Assembly (NCBI GenBank): GCA_024734495.1
Contig: JALMQS010000128.1
Coordinates: forward strand, 24,106,875-24,170,874
Source of the DNA: Forficula auricularia
Taxonomy: Eukaryota; Arthropoda; Insecta; Dermaptera; Forficulidae
Length of the DNA stretch: 64,000 bases
Reading direction: 5' to 3'
Shown here in pieces: positions 43,551 through 54,299 of the stretch. A program made the position numbers and the translations under genes. The notes under the pieces were generated by a model. It made no database searches and was not told where the DNA came from. It saw nothing but the letters and a program-made list of their open reading frames with translations. The stretch's first letter is position 1; each line of letters begins with the position of its first letter.

Positions 43551-43664
43551 AAAAAGTTTAGATGACCATGGAATCAAGGTTAGAGAGAGATGGCTCAAAA
43601 GTTTTCAAACTATTCTCATACATGTTTCAATTGGATGTTTTAAAATATTTAGTTATATACTCAC

Positions 43665-43787
43665 TTTTTGAAAGCTTCTTGTTCACTTGTTTTCCATCCT
43701 ATAGCGCGATAGTTAGCAAAGATTCGATTAAGCTTTCTTTGTTGAAGAGGAACAGTTTGAATTGTACGTGTCGTATTAAGATGTTGT
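43665..43787 (-). CDS. REI1/ZNF622-type gene, exon 2
   Basis: Internal exon of 123 bp, found by reading the minus strand beyond the apparent stop of exon 1. The acceptor is a pyrimidine-rich tract ending in CTCCTTTCAG and the donor reads AA|GTGAGT. Phase 2 joining restores a lysine codon at both junctions. The 40 complete codons (residues 289-328) include RKLNRIFANYRAIGWKTSEQ, matching the family's conserved YRxLGW block that follows the YYK motif. It contains no ATG-initiated frame, so simple ORF calling misses it. The confidence comes from the match in position, phase and motif together. Confidence 0.94.
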
Positions 43788-44738
43788 CTGAAAGGAGATA
43801 AAGATTTTAAATTATAATTAAGAATTTAACATTATAAATTATAGAATTTTAAGTTAATTTTAATTATTGAATGATATATAATTATATTAATATTAGGGTG
43901 GCTCTTATTTTGAAAAGTCAGAATTTTTAATTTCATCTCCTCGCAGATTTTCATATAGCAGTAAGAATTCCCGCATTCAAATTAATGTTTTTGGGCAATT
44001 GAGTTCAAACAAGACAAGTGATAGTAGTCAATAATGCTGCCAACTAAAAACATATCAGGGAAATTCGCAGGTTTTCATGTAGTAGGGGTTATTCAAATAA
44101 ACCAGGAAAAAATTTTGTATCCCAAACTAGGCTAGAAACAGTCTGAATAATTAAGAAAATTATAATAATTAGTAATTTCTCTGGCATGCATAGAATATTT
44201 CATAACAGTGCGGGGATTTTCTTCCGGATTTTAAAATTTACTTATTGGCAGGTCTGCCCACCTACTGAATCATTTTCAATTAAAACAAATAGACTACAAA
44301 TATGAAAATAAATAAGAAAAAAAGCAAATTTATCATTGGCAGCAATGCTAAGCTTATGGGAGAATATTAATGTGTGTCATGTGGCGGTGAATTAAATGGT
44401 GAACAGGTCAGTTACTGAAATGCCGAATTGACAAAATATCTAATTTATAACTAATTTTAAATAAATGGACAGCCTAAGTTTAAATAATTTCTATGACTTA
44501 GCCTGCAAATTATGCAGTTTAATAAATCATTCCATTATCATAGAAATTATTTAAAATTAATTACAAAAAAGGAACTACAATATAAGTTCGATAAAAATAA
44601 ATACATTTATATATATATATATATCTAATTTATATTTGAACGAAATTTTCTCTTTTGGAGAGAGACGGACTGATAGAATTTTCAGCTGAAAGTAATGGAA
44701 GGCAGCCCAGGGCTAGTGTTTGTTTCCTTCATTGGCCC

Positions 44739-44789
44739 TTTGAAACCCTGAAGAAGGAGGGAAGGATCCACCGAAACGTCGGTTTAAAA
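44739..44789 (+). ncRNA. Hammerhead-like motif, family B (copy B4, best preserved), in intron 1
   Basis: Stem I strand TTTGAAACC (44739-44747), CTGAAGA core (44748-44754), extra A, imperfect stem II GGAGG..CCACC, GAAAC (44773-44777), GTC (44778-44780), then GGTTTAAAA, pairing with the first strand at eight of nine positions. ACGU in GAAACGUC is self-complementary, so a dimer could form stem III. It lies antisense to the host gene. Confidence 0.7.
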
Positions 44790-44924
44790 GGAAAGAAAGG
44801 AATGACAAACAAATAAATACTAAATGGATCATATCTTTTTCATTCTCTCTTGGTCCAGACTCAGCAGACTCCAATAGCTTCAATAAATTTTAAGGAGTTA
44901 GGTGTTGGTTCTAGGTGAACCATT

Positions 44925-45010
44925 TTAATATAATAATAAAACTTGAGCAAGATACGAGGTAGGTTTCATAAAAACCTACCTCGTATCTTGCTCAAGTTTT
45001 ATTATTATAT
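44925..45010. repeat. Near-perfect palindrome, ~40-bp arms, in intron 1
   Basis: TAATAATAAAACTTGAGCAA then GATACGAGGTAGGTTT, a CAT-like centre, and the complement AAACCTACCTCGTATC..TTGCTCAAGTTTTATTATTA. The single arm also occurs at 60660-60710, so this is a head-to-head joining of two copies of a family D/E element. Confidence 0.8.
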
Positions 45011-45248
45011 CCAATAGCTTCAACCAGCAGTAGTCTCGCGATATATATCTTGTTTAAAAAGCGCGATCAAAACAATTCTCGTTAATATGTTGATTATTCT
45101 TTAATATATGAATGAGAAAATTATAAATTTACATACACAGGATAATTTTTTTTCTTCTCTACCACTGGACTGCTTTCCATTACTTTCAGCTATCTAATTT
45201 ATATTTAATAAAAGAAAAATTAAAAAGAGCTCAACATGTTCAACTTAC

Positions 45249-46111
45249 TTGTAATATTTAAAAAGAGAACGATGTCCAATTACTGATCCAGAAGGCAAAA
45301 CTAATTGATATTCAGAATCATCCAGAACAGGCACGGTTTCAATTGAATCTGGATCTTTTCCATCATCGGGGTAACTTTTTGAATAATCATAAAATTCTGT
45401 AAATTCAGCTAGGCCTTCCCCTTCAAAAAATATTTTGGTATGTCCTTTATCGAGCATATGTTGCTGAACAGATTCAAAAGAATGGAATGATTTTTGACAC
45501 CAAATGCACATGAATCCTGACGAAATCTTTTCTCCAAGATATAAAAGTAGCTCTTTTAGATCCACTACAAATTCCAAGTCGGGGATAAAAAATGTATGAG
45601 CTATTGACATGTGCTTAATATTCTTGACTAAATTTCTGCTATGATTGGAGCAGAAGAGACAATTGTGAAAGGAAATTGGATTTTCCGTGTCTTCCGTCCA
45701 TTCGTCAGAATCGACTTCTTCGATTTCAGAATCGGTATCCGAATCTTCTTGAATATCCATATTATTTGGTTTCTCTGATATAGAGATAACATTTTCTTCA
45801 TCTTTTGTTTCATTATTTAATATATTAAGTTGATGTTTTTTCGAGTTCATGTGAGCTTCATAATTATTTTGGGTATTAAATTTTTTTCTACATACCTCAC
45901 AATACGAAATTTTCGGATTCTCTAGCTCTTCATTTTGTTGTTTTTGTAATAGAACACGCTTTTGAAATTCTTCATCTGTCACTGGCGGAAGACTGGCTAC
46001 TTTTCGTTTTAAATTATATCGATGCCAGTCTGTTTTATAATGTAATCTTTGAAAATTGGTATTTTGAAAAGCAACCCGACATGAAATACAGGTAAAAGAT
46101 TGGGATGACAT
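45249..46111 (-). CDS. REI1/ZNF622-type 60S maturation factor, exon 1
   Basis: Cytoplasmic zinc-finger protein of the REI1/ZNF622 family, which acts late in maturation of pre-60S ribosomal subunits. This exon gives residues 1-287 and two bases of codon 288. Four C2H2-type fingers are visible: C8/C11/H24/H30, C71/C74/H87/H93, C151/C154/H167/H172 and C202/C205/H218/H224. Finger 1 runs into the family hallmark HYKTDWHRYNLKRK. An acidic linker (about 119-143) separates fingers 2 and 3, and the conserved stretch after finger 4 (FEGEGLAEFTEFYDY) and GHRSLFKYYK are present. The open frame seems to stop just after YYK, but the sequence there reads CAA|GTAAGT, a strong donor, so the stop is intronic. 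The start is the first ATG and gives the usual N-terminus. The joined protein is 363 residues, shorter than the human protein (about 477), mainly through shorter linkers. Confidence 0.95.
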
Positions 46112-46690
46112 TTTAAATCAAATGTATAACAAATGAAAAAAACGATATTATTATACTATTAAACTAGTATATTTATATATATTAGTTGGAATTCTTGCAC
46201 AACTTGTTGGTTTCAAATAATCACTAATAATCAGGTTATTAAGGTTAAGTCGTAGATAAAAGATAATAACTGACATTTATGAAAAATGGAAGGTAACTAA
46301 GTAGGATGTGAGCTAGTCAAATTAAATACTAATTTAAAATATAATTTGTTCAATAAAATTAGTGATGAGTCAAAAATATATTATTTAGTATATTATTTAT
46401 ATTAAAATATTTGTTTAAATAATTAAAAATTATATTCATCTATATACAGCTGAGCATCAATTTGGCGCTGCTTTTGAATTTGAATCCAATCTAGGTTGAT
46501 GCATTGAAATATTATTAATCTATTAAGATTCATTTAGAAACAAGAGAAACAAAATATATTTATTAGATTATTTCTAATTGTTGCTAAATAAAAGAACACT
46601 AATTGGTTGGCGACTGAGCCGGATTATTGTATTTTGTCAGAGGGGGCTAGCTTGAATTGTTTTCGCCCCCCCCCCCAAACCTTAATATTA
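46112..46690. other. Upstream region of the REI1/ZNF622-type gene
   Basis: AT-rich; presumably holds the 5' UTR and promoter, but I cannot point to a TATA box or initiator with confidence. A G-rich then poly-C stretch at 46640-46676 belongs to repeat sequence. Confidence 0.35.
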
Positions 46691-46698
46691 AATATATA

Positions 46699-46942
46699 CA
46701 GTGGCGTAGCCAGAAAATTTTTATGGGGGGGGGGTCAATCCACAAAGCAAAATATTTAGAGAGAAATTTTTTTTATTAAAACAAATAGATACTCCAAGAA
46801 ATTAAAAAAAGAACATAATTCTTGATTAAACATATGATTATATATTTAATTACAGTTAATTTGCCATAAGAAACGATTTGTCGTTGCCGTTACTTATCCC
46901 ATGAGCCCTTAGGTGGGATCCCTCCCCCACACTACGCCCCTG
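46699..46942. mobile_element. hAT MITE, 244 bp, 8-bp target duplication
   Basis: Ends CAGTGGCGTAGCCAGAAAAT and CACACTACGCCCCTG. Perfect 8-bp target duplication AATATATA at 46691-46698 and 46943-46950. No coding content. Confidence 0.9.
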
Positions 46943-46950
46943 AATATATA

Positions 46951-47386
46951 CAAAAAAATTTCTTCTTCCCAAAATGTGCCTTCTTCAAATTTGCCGCCGG
47001 AGGCAAAGTGTCCCTTTGCCCCCCACCCCTAATTCCTTGATCAGACCCGCCAATAAGAACAATTCAGAATAAAATATGAGCCCGGAACAACTAATATTTT
47101 TGAGCATTTACAAAATTTAGAATAAAACTCAGAACAAGAGAATAAAAAGAATTTTATTTTTTATTTATTAAATTATAACATTTATTTATTTCAGAGAAAT
47201 TTTGCTCACTTCAACATTATAATATTTATTCAATTATTAAGATATTAGAGACTCTATGATAGGCCCTGCACATACCAGTGATTATATAAAAACATTGTGT
47301 TTAAAGTTTTATCAAACTCGTCCACAAGTGATTTAGCTTGATTTTGTTCGAATTGGTTACTTTTATTTGATATGAATTATAATAAA
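46951..47386. other. Unassigned sequence
   Basis: A GC-richer patch at 46980-47040 (GCCGCCGGAGGCAAAGTGTC, CCCACCCCTAATTCC, CAGACCCGCC) may be remnants of a hAT-type element. The rest is AT-rich and unassigned. Confidence 0.4.
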
Positions 47387-47696
47387 CTAGCTGACGACCG
47401 GGCCTTCGGCCCGGCAGTCACTACCTCTGGCGGGGAGCGTCTCGTTCATACCAATTTAATAATTGAAATTTAAAATCTTACTGTAAGTATCGAAAGAATG
47501 TGCTGAATGAAATTGATTCAAAAAATAAGGAAGAATAAGGAAAGATTTATTTAACACATTGCCTAAGCACGATCACTATCTGACCAATCAGAATCGTTCT
47601 AATAATTTAACGCTTTGGCATTGGCTATGCACTGGCCAATCAGATCGTTTCCACATACATATATATCCACATACTTTTCTATTTTATATATATAGA
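47387..47696 (-). mobile_element. Non-autonomous Helitron, 310 bp
   Basis: Minus strand. 3' end: hairpin CCGGGCCGAAGGCCCGG, TCGTCAG, CTAG (47387-47390) next to A. 5' end: TCTATATATATAAAATAGAA starting at 47696, next to T. Hairpin, CTAG and the TC start are the defining Helitron features. The interior (CGAGACGCTCCCCGCC near the 3' end) is shared with the copy at 54103-56202. Confidence 0.8.
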
Positions 47697-48699
47697 TAAA
47701 TGTTAATTGTTTATCTCAGTTAAGTAACGAATTAGTGAATTATTATCAACGAATATCTGTTTTAGAAAAAGCTTATAGAAATTTTTGACCCTCCCCCATT
47801 TTAGGTGAATTGCTTTTGAATTTCTAGTATTCTATAGGCGTCCACAGATTTAAGTGTACAAGATTTTTGGTTTAGTTTATTCATTTCTAGTAGTCTTTTA
47901 CAGATTAAGTCTAGAAAATTTGGATCAGCTATATTCAAAGGTTTAAAATTTTTATTTTTGACCATTCCCATTTTAAATAGTTGGTTTTTTCATTTCTAGT
48001 TTTCTAGAGGCCGACAAAGTAGGTAAATGTAGAAATTTTGATTCAGGAAGGTCCAAAGGCTTAGAATTTTACTCTCCCCTCCTCTCTATTTTGGATTGTT
48101 GGTTTTGGTATCACAGTGAATTGTTTTGAAAACTAAATATGTGTGGAAAATTTCAGCTCGATCGGATAATAAAAAGTAGGTTAAAATTCAAAAAACAAAT
48201 TTGGAACCAGAAAAACATCATACGAACTTTGCAAATTAAATAAAAACCTGTAATTGCAAAAGTAAAAATAAATAATAACTAATTAACCAACAATAAGATA
48301 AGCGCTAGTCTGAAAATAGGGACATAAACATAAAATGACTGATTCTCATTAAATTTAAAATAATAAAAAATATTTAACTTTTATGCTATATTTCTTCTCT
48401 ATAAAAAAGAAAAAAGAAAAAAAAACAAGCCTGCGAAAAATGACTGGAAGATTGATTGAATAACTTGGGCCGATAGATGTTCTAAAAAAATTAAAAGAGA
48501 ACTTGGGTTGATAAAGAAAAGAAATTTAGAATATTTGCAGATAAAAGATCAGTTGCAAGAAGAATATTTCATGGTATGGTCTCATATCTCTTGTCAGAGG
48601 CTCGGAATCGAAGAAGAATTTAAAAATATCTTTTTAAATAAACTTGGAAATAAATATTTTTCACTATTCAAACTTTGCCCATAAATTACACCATTACTA
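47697..48699. other. Unassigned sequence with degraded Helitron-interior repeats
   Basis: 47790-48120 has repeated TTTCTAGT-TTCTAGAGGC and AAAATTTTGATTCAG-like units resembling the tandem interior of the Helitron at 62858-63925. 48180-48600 has nothing recognisable. Confidence 0.4.
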
Positions 48700-49230
48700 A
48701 TAATTAGTAGAGATTGTGGTGTTGGTGCAAGGTGAAACATCTTTAATAAAGATATGAGTAAATAAATATTATATTTAATATTCATTTACTATGAGTTAAG
48801 GATTCTTGGGCACTTGTTTCACATTTAAATTAAAAAATTATTAAAAGATGTAAAATGTTTTCTTTTTCAATATATATATTTCGGGCTATCAACCCATCTT
48901 CAGGAAGTACAGAAAATAACTAATTCAACTTATTGAATGTTAGGGTACCTATATATATATATATGTTTAGTGAACAGAGAGAAAAAATGTTTTCTTTATT
49001 TAAATTATTTTAAAGGACAATTTCTCTTAGGCTATTGTTAAGTGAAAATATTTTGGGTTGGGTATAGGGTTTATTGACATAGTTGTGGATAAATAAGGGG
49101 AAATTAGAAGTTCATTGACTTTTGTGTCTAAGCTGGGAATAAATTTTGTGAAACAAGTGACCAAGAATCCTTAATTCATAGTAAATGAATATTAAATATA
49201 ATATTTATTTACTCTTATCTTTACACCATT
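48700..49230. mobile_element. Repeat E inverted pair around a family D hammerhead
   Basis: Repeat E at 48705-48815 (GTGGTGTTGGTGCAAGGTGA, CATTTACTATGAGTTAAGGA) and its inverted partner at 49150-49230 enclose a minus-strand family D motif (48868-48910): CTGAAGA (48897-48903), extra T, stem II GGGT..GCCC, GAAAT (48878-48882), ATATATA. Stem I is weak here. Confidence 0.6.
48868..48910 (-). ncRNA. Hammerhead-like motif, family D (copy D3)
   Basis: Core CTGAAGA and GAAAT are intact, stem II is four pairs (GGGT/GCCC with one wobble), and the extra T before stem II is present as in D1. The flanks pair only over three or four bases (CTTC with GAAA). Confidence 0.55.
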
Positions 49231-50979
49231 ACTGCCTAACCTTGGAGGTATACAAATTTATATAATGACCTTTATTAACAGAAAAGCTAATATGAATAAA
49301 ATGTCTAAAAACAATAGTTTACGAGTTAAAAGATATATTCCAATATTGTAGAGCGAATGCACTTGAATAAATAAGGTCTCACACCTTCTCGATATACCTA
49401 ACAGACCAAAAGAATTATAAATAAAAAATAAATCTATCTTATTCTATCGATTTCATCTATCTGGTGCCTTTTTAATATAAGAAAATAACATTTTGATTAA
49501 AAATTTTGTAGATTAAAAGAAATTTTATGAAAATTTTACCATTACTGCCTAACCCTTTGAGTTACACAAATTTATATGACTTTTATTAAAGAATATTTAA
49601 TTTCCAACATAAAAATTGATATAAGTGAAAAGTCTAAAATCAATAGTTTGCGAGTTAAAATATATTCCAATATTATGGACTTGAATCAATGACAAATAAG
49701 GTGTCTGATATATGGCAAGACATCCTCTGGATATAACAGAGCAAAATAATTATAAATTAGAAAGAAATCGATCTTTTTTTATCGATTTCATCTATCTGTC
49801 GGTTCACAGTATGACTATTATACAAGAAAATATAATTTTGATTAAGAATTTTGTAGTTTAAAAGAAATTGTATGAAAAGATTCAATTTGTTCTCTGCGGG
49901 AGCGAATCAACTAGAAATGGACAAAAAGTTTTATTTTGTTTCTCATTAGATATTTATTCAAATCTATTGAAAGTTCATATTTGTCTGTTATTTTCACTTA
50001 TCTTTTATATCAAATAATTATTATTAGGAAATTTGCATTTTAAAGGGTAGTTTATTTGAAGTCCAATTTGAAAAAATCACTAATAACTCCGTTAAATTTT
50101 TTGAAAAAAATATGAAATTAAAAGATATTATAAAACAATTAAATAATAATAATTAACTTTAATTTTGAACGAAATCGATTAAGTCCTTTTTGAGAAAATC
50201 GTCAAAAACCCCGAAAACAGTTTATGAAAGGTCGTTTTAGAAACATTTTAAAAATTCACTTCCATGTCACAAGTCAATGTTTCCTTTCTTATGACTTTTT
50301 AAACTTTTTCAAAGGCATCTCGTGCTTTCAAAAAACATCGTATTTTGACCGTTTAGATGGTTTTTAACCATTTTCTCAAAAATTACTTAATCAATTTCGT
50401 TCAAAAATGAATTAAATTATTAATAATTAATTGTTTTATAATATCTATTAATTTCATATTAAAAAAATTCAACGGAGTTATTAGCATTAATTCAAATTGG
50501 ACTTCAAATAAACTACCCTTTAAAATTCAAATTTCCTAATAATAATTATTTGATATAAAAGATAAATGAATAAACACATAGATATGAATTTGAATAAATA
50601 TCTAATGAGAAAAAATAAAACTTTTGGCATTTCGCTCACGGCAGAGAACAAATTAGATCTTTTCATAAAAAATTTTTTAAACTCCAAAATTCTTAATCAA
50701 AATGCTATTTTCTTATATTAAAAGGGTACTGTGAAGCAACATCAGATAGATGAAATCGATAAAATAAGATCAATTTCTTTTTCATTTATAATTTTTTGGT
50801 CTGTTATATCGAGAGGATGTCTTGTCCCATCAGAGAGACATTTGTTATTGATTCAAGTCCATTTACTCTACATACAATATTGGAATATCTTTTATCTCGT
50901 AAACTATTGATTTTAGGCTTTTCCCTTATATGAACTTTTCTGTTGGAAATTAATCATTCTTTAAAAATTGTTATTATAT
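49231..50979. repeat. Large imperfect palindrome of repeat U
   Basis: Minus-orientation material (49240-50270) and plus-orientation material (50270-50960) mirror each other: TTCAAATTGGACTTCAAATA at 50490 against its complement at 50050; GCGGGAGCGAATCAACTAGA near 49900. Blocks ACCATTACTGCCTAACC at 49226 and 49539 show an extra tandem duplication on the left. A plus copy of the same repeat is at 34620-35360. Confidence 0.6.
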
Positions 50980-51112
50980 AAATAATAAAAACTTAACAAC
51001 TTAAATCGTCTTCTATTTTATACCATAAAAAACTACCGATGATACGATACATCGATATTTTCTAGGCGATGTATCGATACGTCGATGTTTTTTAATGATG
51101 TTTACATCCCTA
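50980..51112. mobile_element. ATCGAT-rich hAT-like element, partial copy
   Basis: Right part of the element at 11927-12319: CGATGATACGATACATCGAT, CTAGGCGATGTATCGATACG, ending TTTACATCCCTA. The left end is missing. Confidence 0.7.
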
Positions 51113-51399
51113 GCCCAAGGGCCCCTGCATGGGCTAAGACGGCCCTGTATAGGGTGCATATGTGAATATGCGAAATTTCGTAAAAATCGATCAAAGGGTC
51201 GAGGATTTATATTCATAATTAAATTTTTTGAACCCATTCCCATTTTGGTCCCCTTCGGAAATAATGACTCTCATTTTAAATATTGGACTTAACATATTAA
51301 GTTTCAGCTAACTTGGTTTTTTTAGATCAAAAATTTTATAATTTTAATTTTTTAAGAACCTCCCCTTCTACCTTAATTTTGGGTTCGATTACAACTAAA

Positions 51400-51712
51400 A
51401 TCTAATCTGGTCCTAATCTCATTACAAAATAACTACTAGTTAAATTTTATTTTGATATTCAGACTAGCTTTTGAGCTAGAGCGTGCACAAAATTTGGAAA
51501 CAGATAATTTGACAAAATTCATAATTAATATCGCGTAAAATATAATTTTTTCGTTCTTCACTTATTAGGGATTTTTGTAGACTTTTTTTGAGGACCAAAA
51601 TGTCAATTATTTTTTATCAAAATAGGATTAGCTATTTTTAAGAAATTTTGATAAAAACAAAACACTTTTTCATGCACGAATCAATACTTGGTCATACCCA
51701 CTGTGGTAAAGT
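51400..51712 (-). repeat. Dispersed repeat R, copy 4 (inverted, diverged)
   Basis: Minus orientation: AGACTAGCTTTTGAGCTAGA, CACAAAATTTGGAAAC, TTCACTTATTAGGGATTTTT, ending GGTCATACCCACTGTGGTAA. It is more diverged than copies 1-3. The sequence before it (51113-51400) contains a Helitron-interior-like CATTCCCATTTTGGTCCCCT. Confidence 0.6.
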
Positions 51713-51910
51713 AAAAAAAAAAAAAAATAGTACTTCTGCAGATGATCTACCAATGGTGACAAAAATGTTAGAATTTCTCCCTTAATCAATAGAATATCAA
51801 ATTAATAATCGTGGAAAAATAAAATAAAAAGTTGCTTTATCTAATGAATATAAAGCAACACTGAGTTATTAAAATGATTTGTATTTATTTATATTATAAA
51901 ACAATCAATG
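51713..51910. mobile_element. Degraded family C element
   Basis: GAATTTCTCCCTTAATCAAT (minus core decayed), GTTGCTTTATCTAATGAATA and TAAAGCAACACTGAGTTATT as in the other family C palindromes, then the GATTTGTATTTATT tail. Confidence 0.5.
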
Positions 51911-52630
51911 CAATTTTTTTATTAGATTGTATGCACATCAAGCATACTCATTGATTTCTCTTTATAAAATCTTTAAGGTATAAAGGTGGAAAATTTTCAG
52001 CTTAAGCTGGCAAAGTGTTTGTTTGAACTCGGATGATAATAAATGGATAAGTATAAAAAGCAATTGAGAAAGTGTATTAAAGAGCGAACCCAAGGGTCCT
52101 CGTCAGGATGAAGGGCGTTTATCAATCTCTCTGCAAAGGTTAGTCAGTTACCATGACGACGCCGCTCGAAAGCTCCCACAAGATTCAATACTCTGTTGAT
52201 TCGAGATGCGATTACGACAAACAAAACGGCCAACCCAGCACTTAACCCCCACAACTAGCACTTAAATAAATAGTTAGGGACTCAATTAAATTGGTATCAT
52301 GATATCCCGAATTGAATTTTAGATTTGGAGGAAAAGTAAAAACTGGTTCAAGATTCGGTAGACTATTTTTTTGTAATGACATTAAAATGATATCGTTTCA
52401 TTTTCGCATTGTTGCATAAAAGAAAACTCAGATTTAGAAAGATATTTATTTTCTTAATAGTAAATTCAATTTCTTATATAAAATTTATATTATCATTTTA
52501 TTAACGATTTAAATAAAGAAAGGAAGGAATTAATTAAAAATAGTCAGAAGTAGATTTAAATTCACAAAACATACTATTTTTTTATTTTTTTTAGAAATAA
52601 TTAGAATCTGGGTTTAATAAATATATATTC
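51911..52630. repeat. GC-rich segment related to repeat S, and unassigned flank
   Basis: 52080-52260 is GC-richer (CGTTTATCAATCTCTCTGCA, ATGACGACGCCGCTCGAAAG, GGCCAACCCAGCACTTAACC), followed by AAGATTCGGTAGACTATTTT, as in the GC-rich then AT-rich order of repeat S. The match is weaker than between copies 1 and 2. Confidence 0.4.
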
Positions 52631-52647
52631 AGAGAATTGTCATTCAA

Positions 52648-52788
52648 AAAAACCCGTCCCGAGGGGGTCAGAAGCCGTGGAAGACCAAAAAAACGATGGA
52701 AAGAGAGTTATGACCCTGATGACTGATTGTAATATGTTGGAGAAACAGGTGTTCACACCTATATAAAGAATAAGAAGAAGAAGAAGAA
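52648..52788 (+). mobile_element. 5'-truncated LINE insertion with 14-bp target duplication
   Basis: The frame reads EGVRSRGRPKKRWKESYDPDD then a stop, matching the RSRGRPKKRW motif near the C-terminus of many non-LTR reverse transcriptases. A short 3' UTR and an (AAG)n tail follow. Flanking direct repeats GAATTGTCATTCAA (52634-52647 and 52789-52802) are identical. This is a clean, recent insertion of only 141 bp. Confidence 0.88.
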
Positions 52789-52802
52789 GAATTGTCATTC
52801 AA

Positions 52803-53668
52803 GGGTCAATTTCAATAGAAAGAATGGAGAAATTTAAGGGGATAAAAATACAGCCTTACGTCACAGAGTAAAATTGATGCCGATTGGACAGAGTACAGAG
52901 AAGGGGTTGAATTCAAGAAATCGTCGCCTCATTTGACCACCTGACATCATCGAAGTGGGAGCTAGAAGAATGCTATAAAAGCGGAAGCGCTGATTTGATA
53001 AATTAGATCCAATCTCCACTAACAACAATAGGTGCTAAACTACCCAAGTTACATGGTCTATTGTAGGAAAGCGGATCTCAACTTCTGTGGACAGTAAACC
53101 AGGCTTGATAGACCAACTATACAATTGGTCCGAACTCCAAGAAATCAACGGCTATATTATTTAAATGATAGGCTACGGAACAAAAATTCTGCCATTTACA
53201 CGTTAAATAGGCATCAAGCAATTTCTTAGCACGACCTCTCGCCGCCTGGCCTGGCTATCTACAGAACCTCTCGACTGCCCTCGTCAGATTGGGCACAAGC
53301 AGACGTCTCCTATCTGCTGCTATATACAAATGTAATTTTCATTTTAACTCAGACACATACATTGAAATCCACATAAGCAGTCAATTTAAATATCCACATT
53401 TCTTCATTAAATTTCTATTGCTTTGTTAAATTCAAAAGGACCCAATAAATTTATATCTCTGTTTTAAAATTGAATCTTTTTCTTAAGGTTTTTGTTGTAA
53501 AGCTCCTTTTCAGCTAGAAATAATTATTTTTTTAATTTTTGATTTACATTTTTAAATATTTTTTTTTTATTATTATTTTGTAAATTCATTTTATAAGATT
53601 AGAATCAATGAATTGATACCACCCGAGATTTAAGACAACAAAAAGGTTTGATATTTACAGTTACATAC
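52803..53668. other. Unassigned sequence
   Basis: Moderate GC at 52850-53330 without a long open frame or recognisable motif. A short exon could escape me here. Confidence 0.4.
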
Positions 53669-53890
53669 TTAAACAATGATACAAGAACTTGCACCACAAA
53701 GGTACAACCTCTGTAGCCCGGGATGGATTCTTCGTGAAAAGAAGAAGAAACTTTTGGGATTGGTTCCGATTTGAAGGTTTCTGTGCTTGCAGGTCTTGAA
53801 AGGCTGAAGGATATATGTAGCCAGAAAAACAAACGGGAGAAGTGGGTTCCACTCTCTAGAAGTCATAGAGATAAACAAATTGGCGAATTT
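53669..53890 (-). pseudogene. LINE reverse-transcriptase C-terminal fragment
   Basis: The minus-strand frame reads FANLFISMTSREWNPL then FVFLATYILQPFKTCKHRNL, matching the RTSRLWNSLPxxVFPxxYxLxxFKxxVxxxL block at the end of non-LTR reverse transcriptases. The last part (HPGLQRLYLCGAS) resembles the related block further on. Three overlapping open frames reflect the same decayed gene. A shorter fragment of the same block is at 58095-58140. Confidence 0.65.
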
Positions 53891-53904
53891 GTTCAGTGAG
53901 TATC

Positions 53905-54060
53905 TAATTCAATGGTGGCCAACCTTTTACATACCATGTGCCAATTTTTCACATATGAGTTCAGATGGGCCTTACAACTCAACCGCATTTTCCACTAGTG
54001 ATGTTACGAATGTCATATTTTCGACATTCGCGAATGCGAATGTTCAAGAAAATCATTAAA
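53905..54060. mobile_element. hAT-type end with GATGTTACGAATGT repeat
   Basis: CAATGGTGGCCAACCTTTTA resembles the hAT end at 36442. GTGATGTTACGAATGTCATA then CGACATTCGCGAATGCGAAT follows, as at 36560-36620. Boundaries uncertain. Confidence 0.4.
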
Positions 54061-54299
54061 AAACCAGATAACATTTGATTTAATCATCATTTTTATTAAT
54101 AACTAGCTGACGACCGGGCCTTCTGCCCGGCGTCACTAGCCCCTGGCGGGGAGCGTCTCGTTTTATGGTTAAAATTTATATAGAAAATAGCTGACCCGAC
54201 CACGCGTTTCTGTCACTAACTCTTATGCTTCAAGCCTAAACCACTGGACGTATCGAAACTATATTAGCAACATATATCCGTTTGGTGCTCCGATTGGTA

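Larger units (their letters stand above)
43788..45248 (-). other. Intron 1 of the REI1/ZNF622-type gene
   Basis: 1461-bp phase 2 intron. Its 5' part (44590-45200) is filled with repeat pieces: a family B hammerhead element (44680-44870), a near-perfect 40-bp-arm palindrome (44925-45010) and a second family B tail (45130-45190). Near 43894 begins TTAGGGTGGCTCTTATTTTG, which resembles the end of the element at 8106-8754. The remainder (43950-44580) is AT-rich with nothing I recognise. Confidence 0.8.

Noticed and set aside
45628..45813. 61-codon minus-strand frame
   Set aside because: Out-of-frame shadow of exon 1 of the REI1/ZNF622-type gene.
53605..53878. Three overlapping minus-strand frames as separate genes
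   Set aside because: All cover one decayed LINE reverse-transcriptase end; frameshifts explain the multiple frames.
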